64,000 nucleotides of DNA, taken from positions 496,001 through 560,000 of the forward strand of contig CAWGXC010000003.1 of NCBI GenBank assembly GCA_963826475.1, given 5' to 3'. Of the stretch, positions 44,232-51,882 are shown in pieces; position 1 is the stretch's first letter, and the number at the start of each line of letters is the position of its first letter. The notes beneath the pieces are model-generated. The model was not told the origin of the DNA and ran no database searches. It saw only the letters and a program-made list of their open reading frames with translations. Origin of the DNA: RHKX01 sp963826475. Its GTDB lineage: Bacteria > Actinomycetota > Thermoleophilia > Solirubrobacterales > 70-9. Made by a program: the position numbers and the translations under genes.

Positions 44232-44237
44232 TATATT
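44232..44237 (+). promoter_or_regulatory. Candidate -10 box for the SAM riboswitch transcript
   Basis: TATATT is the best AT-rich hexamer upstream of the riboswitch. Transcription starting about 7 nt later (near 44244) would give a leader that begins just before the P1 stem at 44256. No strong -35 box is obvious. Confidence 0.45.
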
Positions 44238-44255
44238 GCGCCCCACATAGACCGC

Positions 44256-44371
44256 CACATCCAGAGGGGTGGAGGGAACTGGCCCTACGAAACCCCGGCA
44301 ACCAACCTGACGACGCATGCGTCTGAGGGGAAAGGTGCCAACTCCAACAGGCGAAGTGCCTGGGAGATGTG
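44256..44371 (+). ncRNA. SAM-I riboswitch (S-box leader)
   Basis: The conserved core is present in order. P1 is CACATC/GATGTG (44256-44261 with 44366-44371), followed by AGAG and then GGAGGGAACTGGCCC with TACGAAACCC (P2 and the kink-turn). GGCAACC follows, then a P3 hairpin around GACGCATGCGTC, GGTGCCAACTCC, and the P4 hairpin CAGGC-GAAGT-GCCTG (44348-44362). The layout matches class I rather than SAM-IV, because the P2 kink-turn and P4 are both there. It binds S-adenosylmethionine. It is followed by an intrinsic terminator and then a threonine-synthase-family gene, so SAM is expected to switch the operon off. Confidence 0.93.
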
Positions 44372-44392
44372 AGTGGGAGTTCCACTCTTCGG

Positions 44393-44423
44393 GACCTCTG
44401 CTCGCACCGGCAGAGGTCTTTTT
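44393..44423 (+). terminator. Intrinsic terminator of the SAM riboswitch
   Basis: GACCTCTGC (44393-44401) pairs perfectly with GCAGAGGTC (44410-44418) around an 8-nt loop, then a run of five T follows. A further small hairpin (GAGTGG/CCACTC) precedes it. CAGAGG in the aptamer (44262-44267) is complementary to CCTCTG of the terminator's 5' arm, a possible antiterminator pairing that remains unproven. Confidence 0.9.
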
Positions 44424-44454
44424 CATATCTACGAACGAAGGAAGTGGAACTCAG

Positions 44455-45690
44455 ATGTCATTGCAAGGTTTGAGGTGCAAGGAATGCGGGACGCAGTATC
44501 CCCTCGAGGCCCTTTACGTGTGCGACCAGTGCTTCGGTCCCCTCGAGGTCGCCTACGACTTCAGCGGCCATACCGCGGATGAGCTGAAGCGCAGGATTCA
44601 GGCCGGCAGCAACGGAATCTGGCGCTACGCCGACTTCCTCCCCTTCGAGGGGAGGACCGCAAGCAACCTGGAGCCGGGGCTGACCCCGCTGATCCGTGCC
44701 GACCGGCTCGCCGAGCAGCTGGGGGTCGGTGAGGTCTGGATCAAGAACGACGCCGCGAACCCGACCCACAGCTTCAAGGACCGCGTAGTCGCGGTGGCGC
44801 TGGCGAAGGCCATCGAGCTCGGCTTCGACACGGTGGCCTGCGCGTCGACGGGCAACCTCGCCAACGCGGTCGCGGCCCATGCTGCAGCCGCCGGGATCGA
44901 TTCCTACGTGTTCGTGCCGTCCAACCTCGAGGAGCAGAAGCTCCTGGCGACCGACGTCTACGGGACCACGCTGGTCGGCGTCAACGGCAACTACGACGAC
45001 GTCAACCGGCTCTGCACCCAGCTCGCGGAGGAGCGGGGCTGGGGGTTCGTCAACATCAACCTCCGTCCCTACTACGCGGAGGGGTCGAAGACTCTCGCCT
45101 ACGAGACGGCCGAGCAGCTCGGCTGGCGGTTGCCGACGAAGGTCGTCTGTCCGATCGCCTCCGGTTCGCTCTTCACGAAGATCGGACGCGGCTTCAGCGA
45201 GTGGCTCGACCTCGGCCTCGTCGAGGGTGAGCTCCCCGCGTTCCACGGCGCCCAGGCAACCGGATGCAGTCCCGTCGCGACCGCCTACGCGGACGGACAG
45301 GAGGTCTGCCGGCCGGTCAAGCCCGACACGATCGCCAAGAGCCTCGCGATCGGGACGCCCGCGGACGGGCCGTACGCCCTCGACCTCGCCCGCAGCACCG
45401 GAGGCTCGGTCGAATCGGTGACCGACGACGAGATTCGCGCGGGGATCCGGCTGCTCGCCGAGACGACCGGTGTCTTCACCGAGACCGCCGGGGGCGTGAC
45501 GACCGCGGTGCTGGCGAAGCTCGCCGACGCCGGGGCGCTCGGTGCCGAGGATCGGGTCGTCGTCTACATCACCGGCGAGGGCCTCAAGACCCTCGATGCG
45601 GTGCGGGCGGGATTCGAGATGCACGAGATCGAGCCGACGCTCGAGTCGTTCGCCTCGAACGTTCCAACTCGCTCGGCGGTCGTGGCTTGA
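44455..45690 (+). CDS. thrC: Threonine synthase family PLP enzyme, SAM-riboswitch controlled
   Basis: This 411-residue fold-type II PLP enzyme has an N-terminal zinc ribbon (CKEC at 10-13, CDQC about 15 residues later). The PLP Lys is K108 in NPTHSFKDRVVAVAL, and the phosphate-binding GSLFTKIGRG-type loop follows. By family it converts O-phosphohomoserine to threonine. It is directly under a SAM-I riboswitch with terminator and 70 bp ahead of a MoaD/ThiS-like carrier. The regulation is unusual for threonine synthesis and could mean a related reaction on O-phosphohomoserine. That alternative is inference. Confidence 0.85.
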   Translation: MSLQGLRCKECGTQYPLEALYVCDQCFGPLEVAYDFSGHTADELKRRIQAGSNGIWRYADFLPFEGRTASNLEPGLTPLIRADRLAEQLGVGEVWIKNDAANPTHSFKDRVVAVALAKAIELGFDTVACASTGNLANAVAAHAAAAGIDSYVFVPSNLEEQKLLATDVYGTTLVGVNGNYDDVNRLCTQLAEERGWGFVNINLRPYYAEGSKTLAYETAEQLGWRLPTKVVCPIASGSLFTKIGRGFSEWLDLGLVEGELPAFHGAQATGCSPVATAYADGQEVCRPVKPDTIAKSLAIGTPADGPYALDLARSTGGSVESVTDDEIRAGIRLLAETTGVFTETAGGVTTAVLAKLADAGALGAEDRVVVYITGEGLKTLDAVRAGFEMHEIEPTLESFASNVPTRSAVVA

Positions 45691-45760
45691 GCTGCGCCGC
45701 TGCTAGCGTCCCGACCCCTCCACGACGTCTCCAGACGCCGCACACGAATAGGAGCTCAGA

Positions 45761-46036
45761 TTGGCAATAACGGTCAAGATTCCCGCTCAGCTGCGACCCG
45801 CAACCGGCGGCGAGGGCGAGATCCAGGTAGACGCCGGCACGGTCGGTGACGCCCTCGATGCCGTGTTCGATCAGCACGACGGCCTGCGGGAGAGGATCAC
45901 GGAGAACGGTGACCTCAGGCGGTTCGTCAACGTCTACGTCTCGGGCGAGGACATCCGGTTCCAGGATGGGCTCGAGACCTCCATCTCCGACGGCGCCGAG
46001 GTGACGATCCTCCCGGCCGTCGCCGGCGGCTGCTAG
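45761..46036 (+). CDS. MoaD/ThiS-like sulfur carrier ending Gly-Gly-Cys
   Basis: This 91-residue beta-grasp protein ends ILPAVAGGC. The di-glycine would be adenylated and thiocarboxylated, as in ThiS, MoaD or CysO, but one extra Cys follows it, so processing before activation is expected. The start is TTG, supported by AGGAG with a 6-nt spacer. It lies 70 bp after the thrC-like gene. No E1-like adenylyltransferase, JAMM peptidase or cysteine synthase is in the window. CysO (with CysM) and the methionine carrier HcyS of Wolinella are relevant known relatives. Confidence 0.85.
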   Translation: MAITVKIPAQLRPATGGEGEIQVDAGTVGDALDAVFDQHDGLRERITENGDLRRFVNVYVSGEDIRFQDGLETSISDGAEVTILPAVAGGC

Positions 46037-46050
46037 CGCAGCTCAGGACC

Positions 46051-46819
46051 GTGGCCTCGATCCGCCGCCCCGAGCCGGTGGCGATCCTCTGCGGAGGCCG
46101 CGGAACCCGCCTGCAGGAGCGCACGCACGCGATCCCCAAGGCGCTGGTCGAGATCGGCGGCCGCCCGATCCTCTGGCACGTGCTGAGGATCTACGCCGCC
46201 CATGGCTTTAGGCGCTTTCTGCTGCTCTGCGGCTACAAGGGCGAGATGATCGAGGAGTTCGCCTCGGGCGCGGACCTGCCCGACGGGATCGATGTCGAGT
46301 GCCTCGACACCGGCCTCGACACCCCGACCGGCGGCCGGGTCGCCGCCGCCGCCGACCGCCTCTCGGCGGGGACCTTCGCCCTGACCTACGCCGATGGCGT
46401 CGCCGACGTCGACCTCGGCGGCGCCGCTCGAGTTCCACCGCGGGCACGGCGCCGCGACGACGGTGACCCTCGTCAGGCCCTACTCGCAGTGGGGGGTGGC
46501 CATGCTCGACGACGAGGGCGGCGACCGGATTCGAGGATTCGCCGAAAAGCCCCGCATGCAGCAGTGGGTCAACGGCGGCTTCATGCTCTGCGAGCCCCGG
46601 ATGCTCGACTACGTCAGCGCCGACAGCGTCCTCGAGCACGAGCCGTTCGAGCGCCTCGCCGCCGACGAGCAGCTGCGCGGATGGCGCCACACGGGCTTTT
46701 GGGACTGCATGGACACCTACAAGGACGCCGTCGTGCTCAACGACCTCTGGGAGGCGGGATCGCCGCCCTGGCGGACCTGGGACGCCGAGCCGGCGAGCCA
46801 CGCCGATCCCGCACGTTGA
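46051..46819 (+). pseudogene. Glucose-1-phosphate cytidylyltransferase-like nucleotidyltransferase, frameshifted
   Basis: The span is 3n+1 bases and the protein switches frame near 46424. The 5' part (frame 1) reads VAILCGGRGTRLQERTHAIPKALVEIGG to FALTYADGVADVDL, a nucleotide-sugar pyrophosphorylase signature. The 3' part (frame 2) reads LEFHRGHGAATTVTLVRP to GFWDCMDTYKDAVVLNDLW. Removing one C from the CC at 46424-46425 joins them as DLGGALEFHRGHG in one frame. So it is either a single-base sequencing error or a recent pseudogene. The intact protein would activate a hexose 1-phosphate for deoxysugar synthesis. It starts with GTG 15 bases after the GGC carrier. Confidence 0.8.
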
Positions 46820-47788
46820 GCTCGGCACTGGTCACCGGGGGACGCGGGTTCGTCGGCGCCTGGCTCTGCCGGGCCCTGCTCGAGCGCGGCGACGAGGTCA
46901 CCTGCTTCGATCGCAAGAGCCCGCGCGAGCGACCCTCGACGCCTCTCGATGCTCGGCCTCGAATCTGACGTCCATTCCCGCGAGGGCAACCTGCTCGACG
47001 GCGAGCTGCTGCGCCGGACGATCGCCGAGCAAGGCGTCGAGACGATCTTCCACCTCGCGGCGGAGACGATCGTGGGCACCGTCCAGGCCGATCCCAGCGG
47101 CGGCTTCGAGACCAACGTGCGCGGGACGTGGACCGTGCTCGAGGCGGCCCGCGCCGAAGGGGTCGAGCGCGTGGTCTTCGCCTCCTCGGACAAGGCCTAC
47201 GGGGCCCACGACGAGCTCCCCTACCGCGAGGACTTCGCGCTGCAGCCGACCGCCCCCTACGAGGCGTCGAAGGCGGCCGCCGACCTGATCGCCCGCTCCT
47301 ACTGGCCCTCCTACGGGCTGCCCGTCGCGGTCACCCGCTTCGCGAACATCTACGGCGGCGGCGATCTGAACTTCTCCCGGCTCGTCCCCGAGGCGGTCTG
47401 CGCGGCGATCGAAGGCCGCGCACCAGTGCTCCGCTCCGACGGCTCGCCCGTTCGCGACCTGCTCTACGTCGAGGACGCCGCCCGCGCATATCTCGCGATC
47501 GCCGACGCCCTCGGACGTGACGACGTGCGCGGCCAGGCCTTCAACGCCGGCGGCGAGCGGCCCTACCGGGTCCTCGAGATCGTCGAGACGATCGCGCGGA
47601 TCGCCGACACCGGGGTCGAGCCCGACGTGCGCGGCGAGGGCAACCCCGAGGGTGAGATCGACCGCCAGTTCGTCGATGCGACCCGGATCAGGGAGCGCTG
47701 CGGCTGGAGCCCCGAGGTCGGGCTCGAGGATGGGATCGAGCGCACGATCGCCTGGTATCGCGAACACCCCGAGGCGCGGGCGGCCTGA
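46816..47788 (+). pseudogene. NAD-dependent epimerase/dehydratase, frameshifted
   Basis: The TTG at 46816 overlaps the previous stop (TTGA) and opens SSALVTGGRGFVGAWLCRAL, an NAD-binding Rossmann start. The frame is lost near 46942, and the rest (LGLESDVHSREGNLLDGELL to WYREHPEARAA) is in the next frame. Removing one C from CC at 46942-46943 gives RPSTLSMLGLES in a single frame. The active-site pattern YEASKAAADLI matches YxxxK of extended SDRs such as UDP- or CDP-hexose epimerases and 4,6-dehydratases. Span is again 3n+1. Same explanations as for the previous gene. Confidence 0.8.
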
Positions 47789-47807
47789 GCGGGCGGTGGC
47801 GTCGGCC

Positions 47808-48986
47808 CTACGCGGCGGCGATGACCTGACGCATCAGACGCGCATATCGACGGCCCACTGAGCGGACCGAGAACTCGCTGAGGGCCGCCCTCCGGAGAGC
47901 GCTGCGATCCCACGAGCGAGCCTTCACGGCCTCGATCGCGGCCGCGACGCTCTCGGGCGTGGGGTCGTCCAGCGGCTCGCCGACGTCGATGCCAAGCCGG
48001 TCCCGAATCTCGACCAGGGTGGGCCCGAAGCCGACTACGGGGGAACCCGCGGCGAGCGCCTCGATCATCACCAGACCGAACGACTCGCTGAACGAGGGCA
48101 GACAGACGAGCTCGGCCGAGCTCATCACGCCGATCACGGCTCGCACGTGCTTGCGCGGGCGCACGAAGGGGGCGAAGGTCACGCGATCGCCGACCCCGAG
48201 CTCGGACACGAGCTCTCGCAGCCCCGCTTCCAGGGGCCCGCGACCCTGCATCGTCAGCTCGGCGCCGGGCATCGATGCGATCGCCCGGACGACCGTCTGG
48301 GGGTTCTTGCGCTCGTTGAACGAACCGACGAAGGCGATCCCGCGGCGCCTCCCGCTGATGTCGAGATCGGGGTCGGCAAAGGCCGCCTGGAGTGGGTTCG
48401 GGATCACGACGGCCCGCTCCGGGTAGCGCAGGGAGAGCTCGTCCATCCCCTGGCGCTTCGTGTGCTCGGAGGGAAACACGACGGCCCCCACGCCATCGAG
48501 GGCGTCCTGGGCCGCCCGCTTGTAGCGCTCGCCGCGCACCTCTCCGGCCTTCGTCCGGATCGCCCGCCACTCATGGACGACCGCCACCACCGGGATTTCC
48601 GGAGCGACTTGGGCCTGGACCCGCGCATAGCGGGCGCCGTTGAAGGCGGCGAGGTTGTTGAGCAGCACCACATCGGGACGGTGCTGGTCAAGCAGCAGGC
48701 GCGTGAAGCGCCGGGGCCGCGCGTCTTCTGGCTGCATGAAGATCGGCAGCGGCGAACGCGCCTCGGCGACTCGGCGCCTGACCCGCTGGGGAGGCGGGAT
48801 CAAGACCCCGATCGGCTCCACCCGGTGCCGCCACGGCCGCGTGCGGAACTCGTCGAGGATCGTCGCGTTGAAGCGGGTCACGCCGCCCCGCAGGTTGCCG
48901 CCCCACTCCGGCGGGATCGGGCCGACCGTGAGCAGTCGCGTCCGGGCGCGCCGCGGCGGGCCGGGTAGCGAGGGAAGCAGGCTCAT
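47808..48986 (-). CDS. Glycosyltransferase family 4
   Basis: This 392-residue GT-B retaining glycosyltransferase has the donor-domain signature SFSESFGLVMIEALAAGSPVVGFG with E-x7-E arrangement, preceded by FVGSFNERKNPQTVVRAI. The N-terminal half is the acceptor domain (DVVLLNNLAAFNGARYARV). The ATG overlaps the end of the GroES-like gene by 4 bases. It closes the minus-strand NodB-to-GT4 run and converges with the broken epimerase gene. Confidence 0.85.
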   Translation of the reverse strand: MSLLPSLPGPPRRARTRLLTVGPIPPEWGGNLRGGVTRFNATILDEFRTRPWRHRVEPIGVLIPPPQRVRRRVAEARSPLPIFMQPEDARPRRFTRLLLDQHRPDVVLLNNLAAFNGARYARVQAQVAPEIPVVAVVHEWRAIRTKAGEVRGERYKRAAQDALDGVGAVVFPSEHTKRQGMDELSLRYPERAVVIPNPLQAAFADPDLDISGRRRGIAFVGSFNERKNPQTVVRAIASMPGAELTMQGRGPLEAGLRELVSELGVGDRVTFAPFVRPRKHVRAVIGVMSSAELVCLPSFSESFGLVMIEALAAGSPVVGFGPTLVEIRDRLGIDVGEPLDDPTPESVAAAIEAVKARSWDRSALRRAALSEFSVRSVGRRYARLMRQVIAAA

Positions 48987-49372
48987 TCGCGCGAGGCGCC
49001 GGCCGCCCGCCCGCACACCGGGCACGAATCGCCGTTCGGCAGCCCAGCGCCGTCGCAGTACGGGCAGATGCCGATCTCCTCGAGCGCTCCAAGCAACTCG
49101 CTGACGCTGCAGACCAGCAGCCGCTCCTCGTCGACGGAGACCCAGACGCCCGCCGTGGCGGGAAAGACGACGTGATCCCCGACCGCGACCGGCATCTTGA
49201 CCCCGGCCGATCCCCACCAGTCGAGGCCCGGGCCGACGGCGATGACGATCCCGTGCTGCGGTGGAGGCTCACGCGTGCCCGGGGGAACGACGAGCCCCGA
49301 GCGGCGCACCCGGTCGGGCTCCAGCTCCTTGATCACTATCTGGTCGAAAAGCGGGCGGAGGATCTGACGCAT
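48983..49372 (-). CDS. GroES-like protein with C-terminal zinc ribbon
   Basis: A 129-residue protein is read from ATG 49372, with a TAACCT -10 box 7 nt upstream. Residues 1-95 are a Cpn10 fold (ILRPLFDQIVIKELEPDRVRR, then SGLVVPPG, then VAVGDHVVFPATAGVWVSVD). A zinc ribbon follows with C103, C106, C117 and C120 (CPYCDGAG, CPVC). No GroEL is nearby. Ordinary GroES is about 95 residues and lacks the ribbon. The role may be an adaptor on GroEL or a dedicated folding or scaffold factor, not yet clear. Confidence 0.75.
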   Translation of the reverse strand: MRQILRPLFDQIVIKELEPDRVRRSGLVVPPGTREPPPQHGIVIAVGPGLDWWGSAGVKMPVAVGDHVVFPATAGVWVSVDEERLLVCSVSELLGALEEIGICPYCDGAGLPNGDSCPVCGRAAGASRE

Positions 49373-49379
49373 CGCCGCG

Positions 49380-49385
49380 AGGTTA
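49380..49385 (-). promoter_or_regulatory. -10 box of a likely internal leaderless promoter for the GroES-like gene
   Basis: On the minus strand TAACCT precedes the ATG at 49372 by 7 nt (CGCGGCG). Its TAA is also the stop codon of the GT2 gene. Confidence 0.4.
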
Positions 49386-50147
49386 GGGCTTGGCGGCGCT
49401 CTCGGAGCGGGCGAGATCACGAGCCAGCCCGAGCGGGGTGCGCCCGTCGGTCCGCGCGGAGGTATGCACTCGCACCGAATCGAGCCGGTGGATGTCGATC
49501 GAGGCCGCGCCGAGCCGCCTCGCCAGCGACTCGTCCTCGAGCGCGTCGAGAGCCTCGAACCCCCCGGCGCGGACGTAGGCGTCCACCGTGACGCCGATCG
49601 AAGCCCCCGCGAAGTGAGGATGCTCCTGAGGCCCCGGGCCGGCCGCGCCGATCACGTCGGCGAGGCGCAGCTTCAGCCGTCGCTCCCGTTGCTGGATCGT
49701 CCGTGCCTCGAGCAGCTCCGCCTCATCCGGATCCAGTACGACCTGCCCCCCGATCGCCTGCGCGCCCGTGGCGATCGCGTCCAGCTGGCGTCGAAGCCAG
49801 TCGGTTGCAACCCAGGAATCGGCGTCGGTGCTGGCGATCAGACCCTCGGGACGGCCGACGGAGAGCAGGCGTGATGCGGCCAGCTCCATGCCAAGCGCCC
49901 GCGCGGCTCCGACGCCGCGCGCCGGGCCCTCGACGGTCTCGAGGGCGAGCGATCCCGCATGTCGCGCCGCCGCCGAAGCGGTTCCGTCGCGACAGTCGTC
50001 GAGGACGAGGATCACCTCGTATTGATCCGGGGCGACGCCCTCCTGGGAGCCGAGCGCGCGGAGGCAGCGGCCGATCAGCTCCTCCTCGTCGCGCGCCGGG
50101 ACGACGACGACGGCGAGCAGATCCGCCGAGGGCGGCCGCCCGATCAC
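49383..50147 (-). CDS. Glycosyltransferase family 2
   Basis: This 254-residue GT-A glycosyltransferase has VVVVPARDEEELIGRCLRAL, DDCRDGT and the metal-binding DxD-like STDADSWV. The C-terminal part has GGFEALDALEDESLARRL, reminiscent of processive and Nod-type GT2 enzymes. GTG start overlaps the reductase stop (GTGA). No membrane segments, so it is cytosolic. It uses a nucleotide sugar and probably adds it to the product of the neighbouring NodB-like and NodS-like enzymes. Confidence 0.82.
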   Translation of the reverse strand: MIGRPPSADLLAVVVVPARDEEELIGRCLRALGSQEGVAPDQYEVILVLDDCRDGTASAAARHAGSLALETVEGPARGVGAARALGMELAASRLLSVGRPEGLIASTDADSWVATDWLRRQLDAIATGAQAIGGQVVLDPDEAELLEARTIQQRERRLKLRLADVIGAAGPGPQEHPHFAGASIGVTVDAYVRAGGFEALDALEDESLARRLGAASIDIHRLDSVRVHTSARTDGRTPLGLARDLARSESAAKP

Positions 50148-51307
50148 GAGGCGCCCTCGAGCAGGGCGCGGGCGGAGTCGTAGGCGTCGTCGGCCTGATG
50201 GGCGAGCAGTCCGACGAGCTCGCCGCCCCGCTCGTATCTCACGCTGAATGCTCCCTCGTCGTGCTCCTCGAGCGTGGCCGAGTCGAAGCCGTCCCCCCAG
50301 GCGACGTGCTTGAGCGTGCGATCCCCCAGCGTCGACCAGAAGCCGGGCGCGGCCCGCCAGGGCGCATCGACTCCCGCGAGCGTCGCGCCGGCCGCGGCAC
50401 CGTGGTTGAGCGCCTCGCCCCAATGCTCGACCTTGAGCCGCCGCCCGGCGGAGCGGTTGACGGCGGCGGCAACGTCGCCGACGGCGAGAACGGACGGTTC
50501 CGAGGTGCGCATCGCCGCGTCAGCGCAGACGGCGTCGTCGAGCAGCTCCAACCCCGCCTCGGCGGCGATCGCGGAGTTTCGCCGGATCCCGAGCGCCATC
50601 ACCACCCGCGCGGCCGTGACCTCGAGCTCGCCGGCGGTCACGATCAGGCCGCGCGCCCACGGCTCGAGCCGTTCGAGCGCGGCTTCGCCGTAGTACTCGA
50701 CGCCCTCCTCCTCGAGCCAGCCCTTGATCCTGGCGCCGGCCTCGGCGCCCAGCCGATCGATCTGCGGGACCCGCTCGAGGGTGATCATCGAGACCTTCGC
50801 GCCGGTGCGCGCAAGGGAGATCGCGGCCTCGCAGCCGATGAAGCCCGAGCCGACCACGACGAGACGCTCGCCCGGCGGATTTCGGTCGCGCAACCGCTCG
50901 GAATCGCCGATCCGCCGGATTGTGCTCAGGGGCTCGAGGTCGCGCGGCACGAAGTCGGGCACCGCGGGGCTGGATCCGGTCGCCAGGACGCAGGCGTCGA
51001 ATCCGAGTCGCGAGCCGTCCTCGAGCTCGACCTCGCCGGCCTTGACGTCGAGGCCGCAGGCCCGGACGCCGAGGTGTAGCTCGACTCCTTGCTCGGCGTA
51101 CCAGTCCCGCCCCTTCAGAAAGAGATCCTCGCGAGCGGATTCGCCCCGGAGGAACTCCTTGCTCAGCGGCGGTCGCTCGTACGGAGCGTCGCGCTCTCCG
51201 CCGACGATCAGCACCGATGCGCTGCCACCGTGCCGCCGGTAGGCCGCCGCCGTCGCCACGGCGCCCGCGCCGCCGCCGACGATCACGATCCGTTCACCCG
51301 CCCTCAT
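50144..51307 (-). CDS. FAD/NAD-dependent ferredoxin-reductase-type oxidoreductase
   Basis: This 387-residue flavoprotein has two Rossmann motifs (IVIVGGGAGAVATAAAYRRH and VVVGSGFIGCEAAISLA), the PPLSKEFLRG active region of ferredoxin/rhodocoxin reductases, and the FAD motif VLAVGDVAAA. It transfers electrons from NAD(P)H to a small redox carrier. The ATG overlaps the methyltransferase stop, and its stop overlaps the GT2 start, so it is coupled to both. No ferredoxin is next to it. Confidence 0.85.
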   Translation of the reverse strand: MRAGERIVIVGGGAGAVATAAAYRRHGGSASVLIVGGERDAPYERPPLSKEFLRGESAREDLFLKGRDWYAEQGVELHLGVRACGLDVKAGEVELEDGSRLGFDACVLATGSSPAVPDFVPRDLEPLSTIRRIGDSERLRDRNPPGERLVVVGSGFIGCEAAISLARTGAKVSMITLERVPQIDRLGAEAGARIKGWLEEEGVEYYGEAALERLEPWARGLIVTAGELEVTAARVVMALGIRRNSAIAAEAGLELLDDAVCADAAMRTSEPSVLAVGDVAAAVNRSAGRRLKVEHWGEALNHGAAAGATLAGVDAPWRAAPGFWSTLGDRTLKHVAWGDGFDSATLEEHDEGAFSVRYERGGELVGLLAHQADDAYDSARALLEGAS

Positions 51308-51882
51308 CTGAGGCGCTCCCAGCGATCGATCACGTAGCCGGCGCCGGGCTCGGCCTCGTGCAGCGTGTGCGCGAGGACGGTCTGGGAGGTGATGAGCGCG
51401 TTCACCTCGGGGCCTGTCATCGGAGCTTCGGGATCGTCGCCGGTCCAGCCCACGGCGATCAGCGACCCGCCGGAAGCGAGGGCGGACTCGATCCGGCGCA
51501 GGCCGAGGAGCACATCGGCACGACTCCAGTACCAGAGCACCTCCGAACACACGACCAGATCGAATGGGCCCGCCGGCATCTCGGCGGGGAGGTCGAGCCG
51601 TTCGATGCGAACGCCGCCGATCCCCGCAAGGCGCTCGCGGGCGACTCGCACGGCCCGCTCGCTGAAGTCGACCGCGGTCAGCTCCTCGCAGCGGCCGGCG
51701 AGCATCGAGCTGAGCACGCCGGTCGAGCAGCCGACGTCAAGCGCCCTGCGCACCCGGCCCCCAGGGATCGCGGCAAGCGTCCGTTCGAACTTGCCGCGCT
51801 CGTAATCACTCGATTCGGTTTTCCAGGGATCGGCATCCCGAGCGTAGATCCGCTCGAAGTGCTCCGCGCCGAGCCCGGTCAA
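51304..51882 (-). CDS. NodS-like SAM-dependent methyltransferase
   Basis: This 192-residue protein carries the N-terminal signature HFERIYARDADPWKTESSDY shared with NodS, followed by the SAM-binding LDVGCSTGVLS. NodS N-methylates the de-acetylated sugar of lipochitooligosaccharides. The start is TTG 51882, inside the TGA of the neighbouring gene (TTGA). Its partners include a NodB-like deacetylase, as in Nod factor synthesis, but no NodA or NodC homologue is seen. Confidence 0.85.
   Translation of the reverse strand: MTGLGAEHFERIYARDADPWKTESSDYERGKFERTLAAIPGGRVRRALDVGCSTGVLSSMLAGRCEELTAVDFSERAVRVARERLAGIGGVRIERLDLPAEMPAGPFDLVVCSEVLWYWSRADVLLGLRRIESALASGGSLIAVGWTGDDPEAPMTGPEVNALITSQTVLAHTLHEAEPGAGYVIDRWERLR

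Noticed and set aside
44256..44371. SAM-IV instead of SAM-I riboswitch
   Set aside because: SAM-IV is common in actinobacteria, but here the P2 kink-turn sequence and P4 hairpin match class I.
46051..46968. A single 305-residue protein in one frame
   Set aside because: It joins the N-terminal half of a nucleotidyltransferase to out-of-frame Arg-rich sequence and the N-terminus of an epimerase; the two-gene frameshift model explains it better.
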